55,510 nucleotides of DNA, taken from assembly GCA_017458585.1 (NCBI GenBank), contig JAFTAJ010000033.1:1-55510 (forward strand), given 5' to 3'. The position numbers were made by a program, and so were the translations under genes. The stretch is from Bacteroidaceae bacterium (lineage in GTDB: Bacteria > Bacteroidota > Bacteroidia > Bacteroidales > Bacteroidaceae). Shown piece after piece: positions 30,003 through 39,078 of the stretch (positions are counted from its first letter, which is position 1; every line of letters starts with the position of its first letter). The notes below the pieces were generated by a model. The model saw only the letters and a program-made list of their open reading frames with translations, was not told the DNA's origin and searched no databases.

Positions 30003-32917
30003 AAAAGTTCGTAAGTTCCAAAGTTCTGTGGCGTAGCCTCCTAGTGTTGATAATTTTAATGATCAATGGTCAATGGTCAATGGTCAATGCCCAGACTCTC
30101 GTCATTGTCGATAAGGACGGCAACCGCATCACCTACGACGTGAGCAAAGTCGATAGCGTTACCTTCCAGCAGACTCCCCCCAGCTTCACGGTCTATGAAG
30201 AGCCCGCCACTCCCCCAGAGGGAGGGCAGAACCCCACTGACCCGAATCAGGATAAAACTACCTACACCTTCGACAATGTGCAGTCGCTCGCGGGCGACCC
30301 CAACTTCCTGTTTGCACATCCCGACACGGTGTATGTGGATGGTGAGGGCGAAGACTTCCCCTTCCAGCTGCGCACAAGCGTGGACTACGACTGCACCATC
30401 AGCGACACGTGGCTTCGCGATTTTGGCGGAATTGCCGATACCGACTCGCTGATATTCAGGGCCAGTCCCAACCCCTCCACCCACCAGCGCACAGGCTATA
30501 TAGCCTTCATGGGCAAGGACGGACAGATGCGCGACACGCTGTATGTGGTGCAGCAGGGCAAGCTCGACTCCCGCTACATCGACATCGACTGGAGCACAAC
30601 TACGCTGAACAGTTTCAACGAGAATACGGGCGAGGCTGTCCTCACGTTTGCCAGGGAGGTGCCCGTCATGGGCAACTACGATGTGGTGCTGCTGCCCAAC
30701 GATGACTCTTACTCCATCCGCCTTATCAACAGCGTGCAGCAGCAAGAAGGCAGCAAAACAGTCACCCTCGCCACCCGTGAGGGCGTGATGGGCAACCTGT
30801 TCAAGGGAATGGCCTTCACCCTGTCCACAGATGTGGCAGGCCAGAGCAAGAGCAAGGCGGCTCACGAGTATATCTCCGAGCCCGTATATACGCCCACCAA
30901 GATAGAAATCATGACCGACGACCACTACGTTGAGGTCTTCAACGCAGAAGGCTCGAGCAAGTCTGCCGGATACCGGGGCGGCAACAAGCCCGTGGGTCTG
31001 GAGTACGACTTCATCAACTGGGAGTACAACGACGACGGCCGTGTGCTCTGGCAGAGCGGCGTGCAGTCGCTGTCGTGGGACAAGCTCAACTTCAACCTCG
31101 GCCTGAAAGGCCTGTTCCATTTCGACTTTGGCGACATACCATGGGAAGAGGTGCGCATGGGCGACCTGCAGAACCTGCGCATAGCCCTACAGGGCGGATT
31201 CAATATGGAGATGGTGATGAAATACGCCGTGCAGAGCCAGGTGGGCTATGAGAAGGAGTGGACTCTGAAGGAGAATGTCATCCCCAGAATCAAGTACACC
31301 TTCACGGTGGGCACCGTGCCTGTATATATCACCGTTGATGCTGACCTCATGGCTAATATCAACCTCGGTGCCTCCGGCGAAGCCTCTATCTCGGCAGGAA
31401 TACAATCCTCCAACACCGTCACCTACGGGGTGGAGTGGGATGCCCAGAAGGGACTCTCCAAGATTGCTGAGTGTGAGAAGAATCTGGAACTCGTAGGCCC
31501 CGATGTCAACATCCAGGCTCATGCCGAGGCGCGTGCCACCTGCTACCCCAAGATAGAGATAGGTATATACAAGGTGCTATGCCCCACCATCAGTCCGCAG
31601 CCCTACATCAAGGCTGAGGCCGACGGACGATTGGTGGACAACAAATATGTGGCATGGGATGCCGGTGTCAGCACAGGCGTTGACCTCGGACTGGGTCTCT
31701 GCCTCGACCTCTTCTTCTGGAAGAAAGACCTGGGCGAGATAGACCCCATCAATGTCTTTGACCTGCCGCTCGTCAGCCTGCCGGACGAGATTAAGCTGCT
31801 CAACACTCCCGAAGAGGAGGTGCTCATCAATGGCAAGCGCGAGGTGAAGTATCATGTTACCAACAAGATAAACCTTACAGGCAAGACCTACAACGCCCCC
31901 GGTGTGCTCGTGCACTTCGAAGCAGAGGGCGGCGAGCTTGAGGATGAGTACGGCTACACCGACAAGGACGGCAACGTCAGCGCCTTCTTCACCCTCAACG
32001 ACCGCGAGGGCGGCGTGGTGAAGGCCGAAGTAGTGCTGGGCGCCGAGGGCGAAGAACCTGCTGAAGGTGAGGAAGCTGAAGATGCCATCAAGGCCGACGA
32101 TTGGAAGGCCGTGGCCATCGACTACCGTCTCACACCCACGCCCGCTTCTCAGGATATCGAGAAGGGTGCAACGGCAGCCATCACCTACAAGCTGGAGCGC
32201 TATACATCCAAGACCGGCGAGTGGACTGGCTTTGGCGGACAGACCGTCCAATTCGAGGCCACGGGCGGCAGCGTGGCTCCTGTGTCCGCTGTGACGGCCG
32301 CTGATGGCAAGGTGTCGGTAACCTTCACCCCCGAAGAGGATGCCACGGAGGGCACCGTGACTGCCAGCACCAGCGGCAGCAAGCCCGATGCGTGGATTAA
32401 GTCCAGTAGTGCTACTGTCAAGGTCACGGAAGAAGGTGATGACATCAACGACGAAAATCTGAAGAAAGCTGACAAGCTGGATAACAATACGTATGTCGTT
32501 GATGAAAAGAGCTATGACCTCACCGGTGAAGAAGATTACGCTTACTTTAGCAGGGGCTCCACAGGCTCGGGCTACAACATAGACTTCTGCAAGGAGCATC
32601 CCGAATACGCCACAGTGGGATGGGGAGGCATCTTCAATATTACCGATGAAATGGTTGGCAAGGAGATTGACTATCTGGCAGAGAAGGCCAGCGGCAATGA
32701 GACTCTTTTTGTCAGCTTAGGCACCTTCATTGACCCGTCAGCGGGGTGGCAAGCAGAGAACAATATGATTGAGTTTAATGCTGACGACCTGACCGAAGCC
32801 AAGTTCTTTGTGAAAGACAATGGCGACGGTACCATGACGGCATTGGCTCACCTCAAGAGCACTGATGGCCATGAGGGATGGTTTAAACTGAAGGCAACTC
32901 AATCTCCATGGGAGTGA
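29999..32917 (+). CDS. Secreted protein with BACON-like and Ig-like (Big-1) domains
   Basis: The 972-residue protein has a repeat-encoded signal peptide 'SSKVLWRSLLVLIILMINGQ' and a short 'VIVDKDGNRITYDVSKVDSVTF' strand domain like that of its small partner. A BACON-like domain follows (about 95-195, ending 'DTLYVVQQG'). The middle region (about 200-610) is rich in beta strands and unidentified. It contains 'NKINLTGKTYNAPGVLVHFEAEGGEL' and 'TVQFEATGGSVAPVSAVTAADGKVSV', which resemble invasin-type Ig folds (about 610-820). The C-terminal 150 residues are unknown, and no sorting tail is seen. It is probably a surface adhesin or glycan-binding protein. Its stop lies one base from the end of the convergent TRIC gene. 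Confidence 0.72.
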   Translation: MKKFVSSKVLWRSLLVLIILMINGQWSMVNAQTLVIVDKDGNRITYDVSKVDSVTFQQTPPSFTVYEEPATPPEGGQNPTDPNQDKTTYTFDNVQSLAGDPNFLFAHPDTVYVDGEGEDFPFQLRTSVDYDCTISDTWLRDFGGIADTDSLIFRASPNPSTHQRTGYIAFMGKDGQMRDTLYVVQQGKLDSRYIDIDWSTTTLNSFNENTGEAVLTFAREVPVMGNYDVVLLPNDDSYSIRLINSVQQQEGSKTVTLATREGVMGNLFKGMAFTLSTDVAGQSKSKAAHEYISEPVYTPTKIEIMTDDHYVEVFNAEGSSKSAGYRGGNKPVGLEYDFINWEYNDDGRVLWQSGVQSLSWDKLNFNLGLKGLFHFDFGDIPWEEVRMGDLQNLRIALQGGFNMEMVMKYAVQSQVGYEKEWTLKENVIPRIKYTFTVGTVPVYITVDADLMANINLGASGEASISAGIQSSNTVTYGVEWDAQKGLSKIAECEKNLELVGPDVNIQAHAEARATCYPKIEIGIYKVLCPTISPQPYIKAEADGRLVDNKYVAWDAGVSTGVDLGLGLCLDLFFWKKDLGEIDPINVFDLPLVSLPDEIKLLNTPEEEVLINGKREVKYHVTNKINLTGKTYNAPGVLVHFEAEGGELEDEYGYTDKDGNVSAFFTLNDREGGVVKAEVVLGAEGEEPAEGEEAEDAIKADDWKAVAIDYRLTPTPASQDIEKGATAAITYKLERYTSKTGEWTGFGGQTVQFEATGGSVAPVSAVTAADGKVSVTFTPEEDATEGTVTASTSGSKPDAWIKSSSATVKVTEEGDDINDENLKKADKLDNNTYVVDEKSYDLTGEEDYAYFSRGSTGSGYNIDFCKEHPEYATVGWGGIFNITDEMVGKEIDYLAEKASGNETLFVSLGTFIDPSAGWQAENNMIEFNADDLTEAKFFVKDNGDGTMTALAHLKSTDGHEGWFKLKATQSPWE
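30003..30090. repeat. Repeat-encoded signal peptide cassette (7-nt TCAATGG units at its end)
   Basis: GTAAGTTCCAAAGTTCTG is followed by a T-rich segment and four ATGGTCA units (30059-30090). The coding product is 'VLWRSLLVLIILMINGQWSMVNAQ', almost the same as at 19014-19138. Confidence 0.8.
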
Positions 32918-32918
32918 C

Positions 32919-33554
32919 TCACTCCTCTTTGCTTCCTTCTACCTTTAGTTTGGGCAAGGAGAGGTGGTACTTCACTGCTAGCAGGCGCATGGTGATGACC
33001 GATGCGCCTGCTACTACTGCGGTGGTGTTGTGGTCAAGGCCTAGCTTATGGCAGAGGGCGAAGACTACTCCGCCCAGCACACAGGCGAGGGCGTAGATTT
33101 CCTTGCGGAAGATAAGGGGCACCTCGTTGATTAGCACATCACGCAAGATGCCTCCCGCAGCACCGGTCATGGCACCCATGATGACGGCGCACCACATGGG
33201 CAGGCCGAAGGCCAAGGTCTTCTCGAAGCCTACCACGGTGAAGAGGGCAAGACCTATGGTGTCGAACAGAAACCACGTGTTGTCCTGCCTCACCAAGTGC
33301 TTGCGAAAGACTACAACCCAAAGCAGGGCTATGCCCGAACAGACGAGGTAGAAGGGGTTGGTCATCCAGAAGGGCTGGGTGCCGAGCAGCACATCGCGCA
33401 TGGTGCCGCCGCCAATGGCGGTGGTGACGCCTACAACGTATGCGCCGAACAGGTCAAAATGCTTGGCTGCTGCCAAGCGTGTGCCGGAGATGGCAAAGGC
33501 GAGAGTGCCTATGAAGTCTAGTATCTGATAGAAGGTGGGTAGTTCGAAGGGCAT
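32919..33554 (-). CDS. TRIC-type membrane protein (UPF0126/YicG family)
   Basis: The 211-residue inner-membrane protein has seven hydrophobic segments arranged as two repeats of three plus one. Each repeat carries the diagnostic motif: GGGTMRD (48-54) and 'AAGGILRDVL' (about 134-143). Prokaryotic TRIC proteins form trimeric K+-permeable channels; family members are also annotated as UPF0126. It is the last gene of the lptD-dnaG run on this strand, 72 nt after the hydroxyacid dehydrogenase, with a REP-like element in the gap. It converges on the 29999 gene with a 1-nt gap and no terminator hairpin between. Confidence 0.88.
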   Translation of the reverse strand: MPFELPTFYQILDFIGTLAFAISGTRLAAAKHFDLFGAYVVGVTTAIGGGTMRDVLLGTQPFWMTNPFYLVCSGIALLWVVVFRKHLVRQDNTWFLFDTIGLALFTVVGFEKTLAFGLPMWCAVIMGAMTGAAGGILRDVLINEVPLIFRKEIYALACVLGGVVFALCHKLGLDHNTTAVVAGASVITMRLLAVKYHLSLPKLKVEGSKEE

Positions 33555-33594
33555 AATGGCAATTTACAATTTAACTTCTTTTACTTCTTTTAAG

Positions 33595-33626
33595 TCTTCC
33601 CCCTAGAGGGGGATAAGAGGGGGTCT
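33595..33626. repeat. REP-like element, identical to 49535-49566
   Basis: TCTTCCCCCTAGAGGGGGAT followed by AAGAGGGGGTCT occurs here and again 15.9 kb away without a difference over 32 nt. Both copies end at the stop codon of a minus-strand gene. Confidence 0.85.
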
Positions 33627-34574
33627 TTACTTTACCACATTGACGGGGCTGCCACTGACGAAGGCGCGGACATTGTCGATGGTGATATCCATCAGTCGCT
33701 GGCGTGCCTCGAGGGTGGCCCACGCTATGTGGGGCGTGGTGTAGGAGTTGGGCGCGGTGAGCAGGGGATTGTCGGCTGCTGGCGGCTCGGTGGAGAGCAC
33801 GTCGGCTCCGAAGGCGGCGAGATGGCCGCTGTGCAGCGCGTCTGCCACAGCTGCTTCGTCGATGAGTGGTCCGCGGGCTGTGTTGATGAGTATGGCGCCG
33901 CGCCGCATGAGGGCGAGGGTGTCGCGGTTGATGAGGTGGCGCGTGGCGTCGGTTAGCGGACAATGGAGTGTGACGATGTCGGAGGTGGCAAGCAGGGTGG
34001 GGAGGTCTGCGCTTGTTATGTAGTCAGGCAGCGTGGTCTTGCTGGTGTGGGCTACGACACGGAGCCCCATGGCGTGGGCTATGGCGGCAACGGTGGAGCC
34101 TATGTTGCCGAGGCCGACGATGCCGATGGTCTTTCCGGAGAGTTCAAGTGTTAGAGTGTTATAGTAGCAGAAGTCGGGGCTGGCGCTCCAGTGCCCATGG
34201 CGGTTGAGATGGGCATAGTCGCTGACGCGGTTGGCTATGTGCAACAGCAGCGCAATCACATGTTGGGCCACGCTGCTGGTGGAGTAGGCGGGAGCATTGC
34301 ATACCACGATGCCGCGCTCTGTGGCTGCCTGCAGGTCGATGATATTGTAACCCGTGGCGGTGACGACGATGCAGCGCAGCTTAGGCAGCCGAGCGAGGAG
34401 GGTGGCGTCGAAGCACACCTTGTTGGTGATGACTATGTCGGCGTCTTTGGCACGGGTATAGGTGTCGGCAGGAGCGGTGCGGGGATAGATGCTGAGGGTG
34501 CCGAACTGCTCCAAGGGCTCCCAACTGAGGTCGCCCGGGTTGAGGGGATGTGCGTCAAGAATTGCTATATTCAT
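33627..34574 (-). CDS. NAD-dependent D-2-hydroxyacid dehydrogenase
   Basis: The 315-residue cytoplasmic enzyme has the Rossmann motif GLGNIG (154-159) and the catalytic triad of the family: Arg234 in 'NTARGPLIDE', Glu263 in 'STEP' and His282 in 'PHIAW'. Members reduce 2-keto acids such as hydroxypyruvate, glyoxylate or pyruvate. Sequence length and the 'VTATGYNIID' segment suggest a glycerate/hydroxypyruvate-type enzyme, but the substrate cannot be fixed. It follows dnaG by 38 nt on the same strand, a gap made of about 10-nt repeats. Confidence 0.88.
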   Translation of the reverse strand: MNIAILDAHPLNPGDLSWEPLEQFGTLSIYPRTAPADTYTRAKDADIVITNKVCFDATLLARLPKLRCIVVTATGYNIIDLQAATERGIVVCNAPAYSTSSVAQHVIALLLHIANRVSDYAHLNRHGHWSASPDFCYYNTLTLELSGKTIGIVGLGNIGSTVAAIAHAMGLRVVAHTSKTTLPDYITSADLPTLLATSDIVTLHCPLTDATRHLINRDTLALMRRGAILINTARGPLIDEAAVADALHSGHLAAFGADVLSTEPPAADNPLLTAPNSYTTPHIAWATLEARQRLMDITIDNVRAFVSGSPVNVVK

Positions 34575-34624
34575 ATCTACCTTTATCTCCTTTTATCTCC
34601 TTTTATCTCCTTTTATCTCCTTCT
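34574..34624. repeat. 10-nt tandem repeat (CTCCTTTTAT)
   Basis: CTACCTTTAT and three to four CTCCTTTTAT units fill the gap between dnaG and the dehydrogenase gene and run to the dnaG stop. Confidence 0.8.
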
Positions 34625-36538
34625 CTTCAGCTGTATCTGTGCTTCTTTGTATCGGGAGAGGGTGATGGTGCTCTCTATTATATCTTCGGGGGTGAGGGTG
34701 CCGCTCTTGATTTTATGGTCGAGCTCCGTAATCTTGTCGCTGACCACTGCGAGGGCGAGGTCTGCTATCAGTTTCTCGGCTGTCTCGTAGAGGTGGTCGA
34801 GTATGCTGTCATCATTCACACCTATGGTGGAGCCGTTGTCGGTGGCTTGCGAGAGAGCGTAGTTGCGTATCTCATCGTCAGGGTGGGTGAGCAGGAAGTT
34901 GAGGGCTGTGAAGTTGGGCTTGTCCTTGTTGGCCAGCAGCTCCTGGATGATGGCGGTGTAGAGGGGCTGGGTGAAGGAAAGCTCGTCATTGTTCATTGTC
35001 TCGCTCACATATTCCACAAACGTCAATGGCCGCGTGTTGCCGTTTTCGTCCTCGGCATCGCCTATGGTCCGCTCGCCGTAGCGTATGACGTACTTCATGA
35101 GCTCCGCAGCCGCCCTGGACTGGCTAGTCTCGCTAGCCTGACTAGGCTGACTGGGCTGACTAGCTACACTAGCCTGACTAGCCTGGCTAGCCTGACTAGT
35201 ATCTTTGTTCTCTGTTTTGAGCTTATTCAGCTTCATCCGGTTGCGGGTGGAGTTGACGGTCTCGATGATGTCTTGCTCTCTGGCTCCCGTGAGGGTGGCG
35301 CACTCGGTGATGTAGAGGGAACGTGTGATGGTGTCGTCGATGCGTGCTATGCTGTCAGCGATATTATTGATTACCGATGCTCTGGCACGAACATCGTTGC
35401 CGGCATCCTGGAGGAGCAGGTCGGTCTTGAAGCGGATGAAATCGACCTGGTGCTGGTTGATGTAGTCCACATACTCCTCGGCGGTATGCTTACGGGCAAA
35501 GGAGTCGGGGTCGTCGCCGTCGGGCAAGAGCAGCACCTTGATGTTAAGGCCGTGCTCCAGTAGCATGTCGATGCCTCGCATGGATGCCTTGATGCCTGCG
35601 GAGTCACCGTCATAGAGCACGGTGAGGTTGGTGGTGAACTTCTTGATAAGGCGTATCTGGTCGTGGGTGAGCGCTGTGCCGGAGGAGGCCACCACATTCT
35701 CTATGCCGCACTGGTGCATGGAGATGACATCGGTGTAGCCCTCCACAAGGTAGCAGCAGTCCTGGCGCTGGATGGCCTGCTTGGCGAAGTAGATGCCGTA
35801 GAGCTCGTTGCTCTTGTAGTAGATGGGCGACTCGGGGGAGTTGAGGTATTTGCCCACATTGTCTTTCTTCTGCAGTATACGCCCGCCAAAGGCCACTACC
35901 TTGCCGAGATAGTTGTGCACGGGGAAGATGACGCGCCCAAAGAAGCGGTCGCGCAGCTTGCCGTTGTTGGCACGGATGCAGAGGCCTGTCTCCACCAGGT
36001 TGTCCTCGCTAATGTGGTTCTTGCGCGCAGCATCGCCGAGGCCGTAGCCTGAAGCGGGACAGTAGCCGAGCTGGAACTTGCGTATGATGTCGTCGCGGAA
36101 GTTGCGGCTACGCAGGTAGCTGAGTCCTATGCCTTGTCCCTCTGGAGTATCCTCCAGCGTCTGCTGAAACCACTCGTTTGCCCACTGGTTGAGGGCGAGC
36201 AGTTCTTCGCGATGCTTGCGCTCGGCATTGGCCTTGTCGTCGAAGCCTGTCTCAATGACTTCGATGCCGTATTTGCGTGCGAGCCAGCGTATGGCCTCGG
36301 GGTAGGTCATGTTGTTGAGCTCCATCAGAAAGTTGATGGCGGTGCCGCCCTTGCCGCAGCCAAAGCAGTGGCATGTGCCACGACCGGGCGAGACGACGAA
36401 TGAGGGCGTCTTCTCGTCGTGGAACGGACAGAGCCCTTTGTAGTTGACTCCTGCCTTGCGCAGCGATACAAAGTCGCTGACTACGTCCACTATGTCGGTG
36501 GCCTGATATACTTGGTCTATGGTCTTGCGGTCAATCAT
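34613..36538 (-). CDS. dnaG: DNA primase
   Basis: The 641-residue primase makes RNA primers at the replication fork. The N-terminal zinc domain has ligands Cys37, His40, Cys58 and Cys61 (CPFH and CHCFGC). The catalytic core contains 'LVEGYTDVISMHQCG' and the Toprim acidic motif 'VLYDGDSAGIKAS'. A C-terminal helicase-binding part follows. Residues about 447-473 (SQASQASQASVASQPSQPSQ) are encoded by a 9-nt tandem repeat placed in the linker before the helicase-interacting domain. It overlaps murF-alr by 8 nt, an unusual neighbourhood for a replication gene. Confidence 0.95.
   Translation of the reverse strand: MIDRKTIDQVYQATDIVDVVSDFVSLRKAGVNYKGLCPFHDEKTPSFVVSPGRGTCHCFGCGKGGTAINFLMELNNMTYPEAIRWLARKYGIEVIETGFDDKANAERKHREELLALNQWANEWFQQTLEDTPEGQGIGLSYLRSRNFRDDIIRKFQLGYCPASGYGLGDAARKNHISEDNLVETGLCIRANNGKLRDRFFGRVIFPVHNYLGKVVAFGGRILQKKDNVGKYLNSPESPIYYKSNELYGIYFAKQAIQRQDCCYLVEGYTDVISMHQCGIENVVASSGTALTHDQIRLIKKFTTNLTVLYDGDSAGIKASMRGIDMLLEHGLNIKVLLLPDGDDPDSFARKHTAEEYVDYINQHQVDFIRFKTDLLLQDAGNDVRARASVINNIADSIARIDDTITRSLYITECATLTGAREQDIIETVNSTRNRMKLNKLKTENKDTSQASQASQASVASQPSQPSQASETSQSRAAAELMKYVIRYGERTIGDAEDENGNTRPLTFVEYVSETMNNDELSFTQPLYTAIIQELLANKDKPNFTALNFLLTHPDDEIRNYALSQATDNGSTIGVNDDSILDHLYETAEKLIADLALAVVSDKITELDHKIKSGTLTPEDIIESTITLSRYKEAQIQLKRRR
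35122..35203. repeat. 9-nt tandem repeat (CTAGCCTGA type) inside dnaG
   Basis: Nine degenerate units (for example CTAGCCTGA and CTGGGCTGA) run in frame; each gives three residues, hence the S-Q-A/P periodicity of the encoded linker. Confidence 0.85.
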
Positions 36539-39062
36539 TGTAATAAACTCTTTTTACGCGTTCGCTGACGGAGGTGAGTATCTCATAGGGTATGGTGTCG
36601 AGCAGGTCGCTGAGCACGGTGACGGGCAGCTGCCCACCGAATATCTCCACGCTGTCGCCCTCGCTGCAGGGGATGTCGGTAACGTCAATCATTGCTACGT
36701 CCATGCAGATGTTGCCTACGTATGGAGCGCGTTGCCCATTGACGATGCAGTAGCCTACGCCACGACCCAGATGACGGTTGAGACCGTCGGCATATCCGAT
36801 GGGTATGTCTGCTATGCGGCTGGGCCGCGTCAGTTTGCCCCAGCGGCTGTAACCCACGGTGTCAGTGGGCGCCACCTCACGTATCTGGAGGATGGTGGTG
36901 CGCAGGGTGGACACGGCGTTGATGGTTGAGTTGTCAAAGGGATTGATGCCATACAGACCGATGCCGAGGCGCACCATGTCGAGATGGTATTGCGGGAAAC
37001 GCTCTATGGCTGCTGAGTTGCAGATATGGCGCAGTATGCGGTGGCGGAAGGCCTGCTGCAGCTTGCGGCTGGCTTGGTCAAAGACTGCAAACTGCTGGTG
37101 GGTGAAGTCGTCAAACTGTGCTCCGTCGCTGCCCACGAAATGGGAGAATACCGACACGGGCTTCACTGCCGGCACACTCTGTTCGCCGCGCAGCATGGTG
37201 ATGAGACGCTCTATGTCCTCCACGGGATGGAAGCCGAGGCGGTGCATGCCGGTGTCGAGCTTTATGTGTACGGGGAAATTGGTGACGCCTTCGTGATTGG
37301 CAGCGCGGATGAGGGCCTGCAGCACCTTGAAGTTGTATATCTCCGGCTCCAGATGGTATTGAAACAGGTCGTGAAACGACGTCATCTCCGGGTTCATCAC
37401 CATGATATGGCTGCGTATGCCTGCTTGGCGCAGAGCCACTCCTTCGTCGGCCACGGCCACGGCCAGGTAGTCCACCTTGTGGTCCTGCAGTGTCTTGCTG
37501 ACTTCTATGCTGCCTGCTCCGTAGGCGGAGGCTTTCACCATGCACACTATCTTGGTGTCCGGATGCATGAGCGAGCGGTAGTGGTTGAGGTTGTCAACGA
37601 TGGCGTTGAGGTTTACCTCAAGGATGGTCTCGTGCACCCGCTTCTCGAGTAGCGCGGTGATCTTGTCGAAGCGGAAGATGCGTGCGCCTTTCACCAGCAC
37701 TGTGGCATCGTGGAGGCTGTTGAGCATGTTGCTGTTGAGCAGACCCTCGGTGGTGGCGAAGTGGTGGTAGGGCACGGTGAAGGCGGGCAGGTAAGGCTCT
37801 ATCTCCTTGCCTATGGCAATGAGCAGGTCGATATGCTGTGCTGCCACCAGCTCTGCCACCTTGGCGTAGAGCTGCTGCTTGTCATCGCTGCTCTGCAGTA
37901 TGTCGCTAAGGATGAGGATATTCTGAACCCTTGAACTTTGGAACTTTGCAACTTTCGAACTTTGGAACTCTGTTCTCCGCCCCATGAAATCGAGGGCTAT
38001 GCTGAGCGAGTTGACATCGGAGTTGTAGGAGTCGTTGATGATAGTCAGGTTGCGCTGCCCCTCTATCACCTCCAGTCGCATGGCCATCGGCTCCAGCTCT
38101 GGCATGGCGGCGGCGATGGTGCCGTGGTCGTAGCCCAGGGCGATGGCTGTGGCAAGGCAGGTGATGCTGTTGTGTATGGAGGCATTGTCGATGAAGGGTA
38201 GGGTGTAGGTGCCCTCCACAGCTTCCGTGTTATCTGCGTTAAGGCTGTATGCTACGAGACTGCCGCTGCCTCGGCTCTCGATGTGAGAGATGTACAGCTG
38301 TGCCGTGGTGTCTGTCATCGACCAGCCGAAGAGTTTTTCGCTTGGCAGCGCCATCTCTGCGATTGTCTCTGTTATCGTTGGGTCGTCGGCGGGATACACT
38401 ATCTTCTGGGCATTGCGTGCCAGCATGAGCTTCTCCCTCGTCTTTTGCTTGAGGTCGCTGAAGTTCTCTTGGTGTGCGCTGCCGATATTGGTCAGCACCA
38501 CGGTCTGTGGGCGTATCATTGACTCCAGCTTTTCCATCTCGCTGGGCTGAGAGATGCCTGCTTCGATGAGTGCCAACTGGGTGTCGTCTTGTATGAGGAT
38601 GAGGGAGAAGGGCACACCTATCTGCGAGTTGTAGCTGCGCGGCGAGCGCACGGTGGGTTGGCGGTGGCCGATAAGCTGATACAGCCACTCCTTGACAATT
38701 GTCTTGCCGTTGCTGCCCGTGATGCCTACCATCCGGAGGTCGGGGTGCTGGGCGCGGTGGTAAGCGGCTATGCTCTGCAGCATCTGGAGTGCGTCGCCGA
38801 CGAGGAAGGTGGCCTCTGGCATTGCCTCGATGTCAACGGTCTCGCAGCTGTCGAGGGCAAAGCCGCGTACTCCTTTGTCATAGAGTTCGCCAATATAATT
38901 CATTCCGCTGCCGTGGGCGGTGGTGATAGCGAAGAAGAGGGTGCTTTCTGCACTGAGCAGCGAACGGCTGTCGGTAAGCAGTGTGTCAATTACCCTGTCG
39001 CTGTCGCTGCCTATAGCCTTGCATCCTGTAATGCGGATAATATCTTTTATGGAATAGTTCAT
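36531..39062 (-). CDS. murF-alr: Fused UDP-MurNAc-tripeptide:D-Ala-D-Ala ligase / alanine racemase
   Basis: The 843-residue bifunctional enzyme of peptidoglycan synthesis is typical of Bacteroidetes. MurF (about 1-450) has the ATP loop 'GITGSNGKT' (about 113-121) and adds D-Ala-D-Ala to the nucleotide precursor. Alanine racemase (about 465-843) makes D-Ala using PLP on the lysine of 'MVKASAYGAG' (near 510), with the second catalytic tyrosine region 'TVGYSRWG'. A tandem repeat is inserted in frame at residues about 363-380 ('FQSSKVAKFQSSRV'), within the MurF C-terminal domain. It follows the GSCFA gene by 16 nt and overlaps dnaG by 8 nt. Confidence 0.95.
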   Translation of the reverse strand: MNYSIKDIIRITGCKAIGSDSDRVIDTLLTDSRSLLSAESTLFFAITTAHGSGMNYIGELYDKGVRGFALDSCETVDIEAMPEATFLVGDALQMLQSIAAYHRAQHPDLRMVGITGSNGKTIVKEWLYQLIGHRQPTVRSPRSYNSQIGVPFSLILIQDDTQLALIEAGISQPSEMEKLESMIRPQTVVLTNIGSAHQENFSDLKQKTREKLMLARNAQKIVYPADDPTITETIAEMALPSEKLFGWSMTDTTAQLYISHIESRGSGSLVAYSLNADNTEAVEGTYTLPFIDNASIHNSITCLATAIALGYDHGTIAAAMPELEPMAMRLEVIEGQRNLTIINDSYNSDVNSLSIALDFMGRRTEFQSSKVAKFQSSRVQNILILSDILQSSDDKQQLYAKVAELVAAQHIDLLIAIGKEIEPYLPAFTVPYHHFATTEGLLNSNMLNSLHDATVLVKGARIFRFDKITALLEKRVHETILEVNLNAIVDNLNHYRSLMHPDTKIVCMVKASAYGAGSIEVSKTLQDHKVDYLAVAVADEGVALRQAGIRSHIMVMNPEMTSFHDLFQYHLEPEIYNFKVLQALIRAANHEGVTNFPVHIKLDTGMHRLGFHPVEDIERLITMLRGEQSVPAVKPVSVFSHFVGSDGAQFDDFTHQQFAVFDQASRKLQQAFRHRILRHICNSAAIERFPQYHLDMVRLGIGLYGINPFDNSTINAVSTLRTTILQIREVAPTDTVGYSRWGKLTRPSRIADIPIGYADGLNRHLGRGVGYCIVNGQRAPYVGNICMDVAMIDVTDIPCSEGDSVEIFGGQLPVTVLSDLLDTIPYEILTSVSERVKRVYYND
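37923..37973. repeat. 8-nt tandem repeat (GAACTTTG) inside murF-alr
   Basis: Five to six units (GAACTTTG, CAACTTTC, GAACTCT) encode 'EFQSSKVAKFQSSRVQ'. The same unit family occurs in lptD (42728) and between surface-protein genes (12241). Confidence 0.85.
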
Positions 39063-39078
39063 GTGGGTTTTATAATCT

